Positions 6,461 to 9,377 of a stretch of DNA of 9,377 nt are shown one piece after another. The stretch covers positions 1 to 9,377 of the forward strand of contig JAMDCN010000136.1 in assembly GCA_023489025.1 (NCBI GenBank), read 5' to 3'. Within the stretch, counting starts at the first letter, position 1; each line of letters starts with the position of its first letter. A model generated the notes under the pieces. That model was given only the letters and a program-made list of their open reading frames with translations. It had not been told where the DNA came from and did no database searches. Source of the stretch: Deltaproteobacteria bacterium. Lineage in GTDB: Bacteria > Desulfobacterota_E > Deferrimicrobia > Deferrimicrobiales > Deferrimicrobiaceae. The position numbers and the translations under genes were made by a program.

Positions 6461-7062
6461 ACATTAAGCAAGGTCAAAATCTTTTCCGGCCTCGGAAGAA
6501 GAAGGGCCTGCGAACCGCCGCGCTGGTCCTTTTCCTGCTCATGGCGGCAGGCGCGTGGGTTCCGCATCTGCTCGCGAAGAGGCTTCCGGGTCCGCAGCCG
6601 GTACAGGCCGACGCCATCCTCGTCCTGACCGGCGATGAGAAACGGATCCCCGAGGGGTATCGAGCCTGGAAAGAGGGGAGGGCCAGAGAACTGTACATCC
6701 TCGGTGCGGGAGGAGGCGCGAGGCTCGAGCGGATCCTTCCGGGCCACCCCGCTCTTTCCCCTGTCGAACTCCGCCGGCTTCACGTGGAGGGATGGTCCGA
6801 AAACACCCTGGAGAATGCCTTTGCCGCGAAAGGCGTGGTCGCGGAGGGGGGATTCCGCAAAGTGATCCTTGTTACTTCGGATTACCACATGCCGCGGGCG
6901 CACCTGGCCGTCCGGACGGTCCTCCCGGCGCCGGTCTCGATCGAAGTGATCCCCGTGCGGTCGGAATGGAAAGAGCGGGGCGCTTTTCTCCGCACACTCC
7001 GGCTTTTCTTCGTCGAAGGCTGGAAATACTGGGGATACCGGATCTTCCTCTTTTGGGAATAG
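6457..7062 (+). CDS. YdcF/SanA/ElyC-like DUF218 protein, membrane-anchored
   Basis: The 201-residue product has a basic N-terminus (RPRKKKG, 11-17) and one hydrophobic segment (about 18-35), so it is probably anchored in the inner membrane with the body outside the cytoplasm. The DUF218 fold follows: ADAILVLTGD at 51-60, a G-rich turn at 83-87, WSENT at 113-117 followed by LEN, and VTSDYHMPRA at 139-148. Relatives (E. coli SanA, ElyC, YdcF) are linked to envelope integrity and peptidoglycan or lipid-carrier processes, but their biochemical role is largely unsettled. The start is uncertain. The frame is closed upstream by TAA at 6439-6441 and the first usual start codon is GTG at 6457, which has no visible ribosome site; an ATG at 6541 would delete the anchor's first half. 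It is convergent with purN, with one base between stops. Confidence 0.82.
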   Translation: MNIKQGQNLFRPRKKKGLRTAALVLFLLMAAGAWVPHLLAKRLPGPQPVQADAILVLTGDEKRIPEGYRAWKEGRARELYILGAGGGARLERILPGHPALSPVELRRLHVEGWSENTLENAFAAKGVVAEGGFRKVILVTSDYHMPRAHLAVRTVLPAPVSIEVIPVRSEWKERGAFLRTLRLFFVEGWKYWGYRIFLFWE

Positions 7063-7063
7063 G

Positions 7064-7720
7064 TCATGCGTCGGGATTCCGATGAAAGAACTCCGGGATC
7101 CTCGGCTCTCCCTCGACCCGGACGCGCCTCCCCACGATCTTGAGCTTTCCCTGGAAGAACAGCCGGATCGCCATGGGGTAGATCTTGTGCTCCTGGACCA
7201 GGATCCGCGCCGCGAGCGTCTCTTCCGTGTCGTCGTCGTACACGGGGACCACCGCCTGGACGACGATCGGACCGGTGTCTACCCCCTCGTCGAGGAAGTG
7301 GACGGTGCATCCGGAGAACCGGACGCCGTGGTCCAGCGCCTGCTTTGGCCCATGCGTCCCCGGGAAGGAGGGGAGAAGCGCCGGGTGGATGTTGAGGATC
7401 CGGTTCGAAAACGCGCGGACGAACACCGGGGTGAGCACCCGCATGAAGCCGGCCAGGCAGACAAGCTCCGCCCCGCTTTTCCGCAGGATCTCCACGAGCC
7501 GATTGTCGAACTCCTCGCGGGTGGGGAAGTCCCGGTGGTTGATCACCTCCGTGGGGATGCCATGTTTCTTCGCGCGGACAAGACCGTAGGCGTCGGCCTT
7601 GTTGCTGATGACGATCCCCACGCGACCGGGGATCTCTCCCTTCTCCGACGAGTCGATGATGGCCTGGAGATTGGATCCGCTCCCGGAGATGAGAACGGCG
7701 ATGACCGGTCGGTCGCTCAT
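7064..7720 (-). CDS. purN: Phosphoribosylglycinamide formyltransferase (PurN)
   Basis: PurN transfers a formyl group from 10-formyltetrahydrofolate to GAR in the third step of purine synthesis. The 218-residue protein shows ISGSGSNLQAI at 11-21 (phosphate loop), CLAGFMRVL at 88-96, the catalytic NIHPALLPSFPG with N110 and H112, and HFLDEGVDTGPI with D148, so the N-H-D catalytic set is complete. An open frame runs further upstream, but the ATG at 7720 has GGGAGGG about five bases before it and matches the family N-terminus. The start overlaps the purM stop as ATGA, a sign of translational coupling. The C-terminal tail past residue 195 is slightly extended but unremarkable. Confidence 0.96.
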   Translation of the reverse strand: MSDRPVIAVLISGSGSNLQAIIDSSEKGEIPGRVGIVISNKADAYGLVRAKKHGIPTEVINHRDFPTREEFDNRLVEILRKSGAELVCLAGFMRVLTPVFVRAFSNRILNIHPALLPSFPGTHGPKQALDHGVRFSGCTVHFLDEGVDTGPIVVQAVVPVYDDDTEETLAARILVQEHKIYPMAIRLFFQGKLKIVGRRVRVEGEPRIPEFFHRNPDA

Positions 7721-8772
7721 GATTTCCCTCCCGTCAGCAGCACTTGCGGGGAGCCCCTGCGCCCTTTTTGCACTTCCCCGATGAGACCGGCCGGCTGACC
7801 GGCCTTTCGGAGGAGACGAAGGGCCCGGTCGGCGTCCGCGGCCCTTACAACGAGGACCAAACCGATCCCCATGTTGAATGTCCGGAAGGCTTCGCCCTCC
7901 GGGAGCCTGGCGGCCCGCACGAGCGTCCCGAACACCGGAGGCACCGGCCACGTCCCTTTCCGGATCACGGCGGTTGCGCCGACCGGCAGCATCCGCGGGA
8001 CGTTCCCGGTAATCCCGCCCCCGGTGATGTGCGCCATGGCGCGGATCTTAACCTTCCCCGCGAGGGACAGCACCGGGCGGACGTAGATCCGGGTGGGACG
8101 GAGCAGCTCCTCGCCCACCGTTGCTCCCCAGTCGGGCATATGCGAGCCCACCTTCTTTTTGAGGAGTTCGAATACGACCTTGCGCGCCAGAGAATATCCG
8201 TTGCTGTGCAGCCCCGAGGAGGGGAGCCCCAGGAGGACGTCGCCTGGCCTCACCGCCCGCCCGTCGATGATTTCCCGCCGGTCCACGGCACCCACGGCGA
8301 ATCCCGCCAGGTCGAATTCCCCTCGGGCGTACATGGAGGGCATTTCGGCGGTTTCCCCGCCGAGAAGGGCGCAACCGGCCTGCCGGCATCCTTCGACGAT
8401 CCCCGACACGACCTCGGCGCCTTCTTTCGAGTCCAGCTTTCCCGTGGCGTAATAGTCGAGAAAGAACAGGGGCTCGGCACCGTGGACCAGAATGTCGTTC
8501 ACGCACATCGCCACCAGGTCGATCCCGACGGTGCCGAGATTTCCCGCCATGGAAGCGACCTTGACCTTCGTCCCCACCCCGTCGGTCCCCGCCACGAGCA
8601 CGGGATCGCGGTACCGGCGGGCCTGGAAGCGGAAGAATCCCGCGAACGATCCGATGTCCCCAAGGACCTCCTTCCGGTGGGTGGTGCGGACCATCGGCCG
8701 GATGAGGGAGACCATCCGGTCCCCTTCGTGGATGTCCACTCCGGCGGCCGCGTAGGTTACGGTTTTTCTCAC
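7717..8772 (-). CDS. purM: Phosphoribosylformylglycinamidine cyclo-ligase (AIR synthetase, PurM)
   Basis: PurM closes the imidazole ring, converting FGAM and ATP to AIR in purine synthesis. The 351-residue protein is normal in length and has TYAAAGVD at 6-13, GTDGVGTK at 62-69, FFLDYYATGKL at 103-113, GGETAEMP at 138-145, SSGLHSNGYSL at 185-195, HITGGGITGNVPR at 248-260 and FNMGIG at 299-304. The start is GTG, with GGAG seven bases upstream; the following MRKTVTYAAAG fits the family N-terminus. An ATG two bases earlier in another frame is followed at once by TGA. PurM and purN form a two-gene operon, with purN starting inside the purM stop. Its promoter should lie in the 130 bases shared with the divergent CinA-like gene. 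Confidence 0.96.
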   Translation of the reverse strand: MRKTVTYAAAGVDIHEGDRMVSLIRPMVRTTHRKEVLGDIGSFAGFFRFQARRYRDPVLVAGTDGVGTKVKVASMAGNLGTVGIDLVAMCVNDILVHGAEPLFFLDYYATGKLDSKEGAEVVSGIVEGCRQAGCALLGGETAEMPSMYARGEFDLAGFAVGAVDRREIIDGRAVRPGDVLLGLPSSGLHSNGYSLARKVVFELLKKKVGSHMPDWGATVGEELLRPTRIYVRPVLSLAGKVKIRAMAHITGGGITGNVPRMLPVGATAVIRKGTWPVPPVFGTLVRAARLPEGEAFRTFNMGIGLVLVVRAADADRALRLLRKAGQPAGLIGEVQKGRRGSPQVLLTGGKS

Positions 8773-8803
8773 ATCGATTCTCCAGGTCGGAATCCGATCC
8801 CAT

Positions 8804-8815
8804 GTTACTTGTAAC
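8804..8815. promoter_or_regulatory. Inverted repeat in the purM / CinA-like divergent region
   Basis: GTTAC-TT-GTAAC has perfect five-base arms about 30 bases upstream of purM. The intergenic region is 8773-8902. Promoter boxes for either gene are weak: for the plus-strand gene ATGATT (8838-8843) and TAAGAT (8861-8866) with a 17-base spacer. The dyad could be an operator for one or both genes; no known purine-regulator site is recognised. Confidence 0.25.
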
Positions 8816-8902
8816 TTATCTGTGCAGGGTTATGCCAATGATTTTTCCCTCCGCATCCGCTAAGATAGTCCGGTTGCGGGCCGCGGGGAGGGAGGGAATC
8901 GC

Positions 8903-9373
8903 ATGGGCAAAAAGGTGGGAGTCGTGATCCTCGGCGACGAGGTTCTCAAAGCCGAGATCCGGGAAGCCAATCTCGCTTTCCTCTTGCCGCTCCTCAACGA
9001 GTGGGGGGCGGAGGTCGCTTTGTGCGCCATCCTTCCGGACGACATCGACGTGGTGGTCCGGCACCTCCGGGCCTATCTTAAGGAGGTGGACCTTCTGGTG
9101 CTCACCGGAGGAATCGGGCCGACCCCGGACGACATCACCCGGGAAGCGGTGGCCCGGGTGGCGGGTGTCCCCCTGGCCGTTCACCCCGGTGCGAAAGCCC
9201 TGCTCTCGGAGTACTACAAGGACCGGATGAACGAGTACCGGATGCTGATGGCCCAGGTCCCCGAGGGGGCCTCGCTGATCCCCAACCCGGTCAGCGCCGC
9301 GCCGGGATTCTGCATCGCGGGGATGGCCGCCTTCCCGGGGATTCCCCGCCTTCTCCATGAGATGATCGGGTGA
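8903..9373 (+). CDS. Stand-alone CinA-type/MoCF molybdopterin-binding domain protein
   Basis: The 156-residue protein matches the MoCF_biosynth fold shared by MoeA, MogA and the N-terminus of CinA: VVILGDEVL near the start, DD at 46-47, TGGIGPTPDDIT at 68-79 (the hallmark loop), PNP at 127-129, APGF at 133-136 and FPGIP at 144-148. Full CinA proteins of about 410 residues continue into a C-terminal amidase domain; here translation ends at tandem TGA TAG just after the first domain, so it is a single-domain form. GGAGGG lies six bases before the ATG. It is divergent from purM. In this family the domain is tied to pyridine-nucleotide or molybdopterin chemistry, but the substrate of this single-domain version is unknown. 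A gene continuing beyond the window in another frame cannot be excluded. Confidence 0.82.
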   Translation: MGKKVGVVILGDEVLKAEIREANLAFLLPLLNEWGAEVALCAILPDDIDVVVRHLRAYLKEVDLLVLTGGIGPTPDDITREAVARVAGVPLAVHPGAKALLSEYYKDRMNEYRMLMAQVPEGASLIPNPVSAAPGFCIAGMAAFPGIPRLLHEMIG

Positions 9374-9377
9374 TAGG

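Noticed and set aside
7055..7080. GGAAT/ATTCC inverted repeat at the DUF218 gene-purN junction as a terminator
   Set aside because: Five base pairs with a 15-base loop and no T-tract.
7744..8814. Plus-strand open frame of about 356 codons opposite purM
   Set aside because: Antisense to a well-conserved purM; Pro/His/Arg-rich composition and no family resemblance.
8824..8840. Sigma54-like TTGGCA...TGCA on the minus strand upstream of purM
   Set aside because: The GG and GC elements are nine bases apart instead of the required ten, and this sigma factor is strict about spacing.

Overview
The window looks like chromosomal sequence from a GC-rich bacterium, most likely a deltaproteobacterium of the Geobacter/Desulfuromonas kind. 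I base this on the block gmk - rpoZ - rel followed shortly by ridA and rpmB, a grouping I recall from that lineage, and on the short omega subunit and strong G/C third-position bias. The assignment is from memory of gene order and protein style, not from a search. I see no transposase, integrase, phage gene, CRISPR array, tRNA or rRNA.

Layout. Positions 1-2789 (+) hold a tight operon: the 3' part of gmk (guanylate kinase), rpoZ (RNA polymerase omega) and a full-length bifunctional (p)ppGpp synthetase/hydrolase, rel. Facing it on the minus strand, from 5495 down to 2820, is one large gene for a secreted polysaccharide deacetylase (CE4/NodB domain) with two TIG-like repeats, two more Ig-like domains and an unassigned C-terminal module. 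An AT-rich divergent region (5496-5844) separates it from ridA (+). It holds a good sigma70-type promoter for ridA and, on the other strand, a hairpin followed by a T-tract in the deacetylase leader. Then come rpmB (-), a YdcF/SanA-like membrane-anchored DUF218 protein (+), the purM-purN operon (-, genes overlapping by ATGA) and a stand-alone CinA-type molybdopterin-binding domain protein (+), whose stop lies four bases before the window ends.

How the genes fit together. Most are core information and nucleotide genes: Gmk makes GDP; Rel uses GDP/GTP to make or degrade (p)ppGpp, which acts on RNA polymerase (including omega) and on guanylate kinase in some bacteria; PurM and PurN are steps of IMP synthesis; L28 is ribosomal; RidA removes reactive enamine/imine metabolites. 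The deacetylase is the one accessory-looking gene. It lies between rel and ridA, is modular and repetitive, and has AT-rich upstream DNA.

Three convergent gene pairs (rel/deacetylase, ridA/rpmB, ydcF-like/purN) meet with 30, 0 and 1 bp between stop codons and no visible intrinsic terminator. I did not find a clearly new multi-gene system. The points most worth a second look are the deacetylase architecture, its TTG start and its attenuator-like leader.
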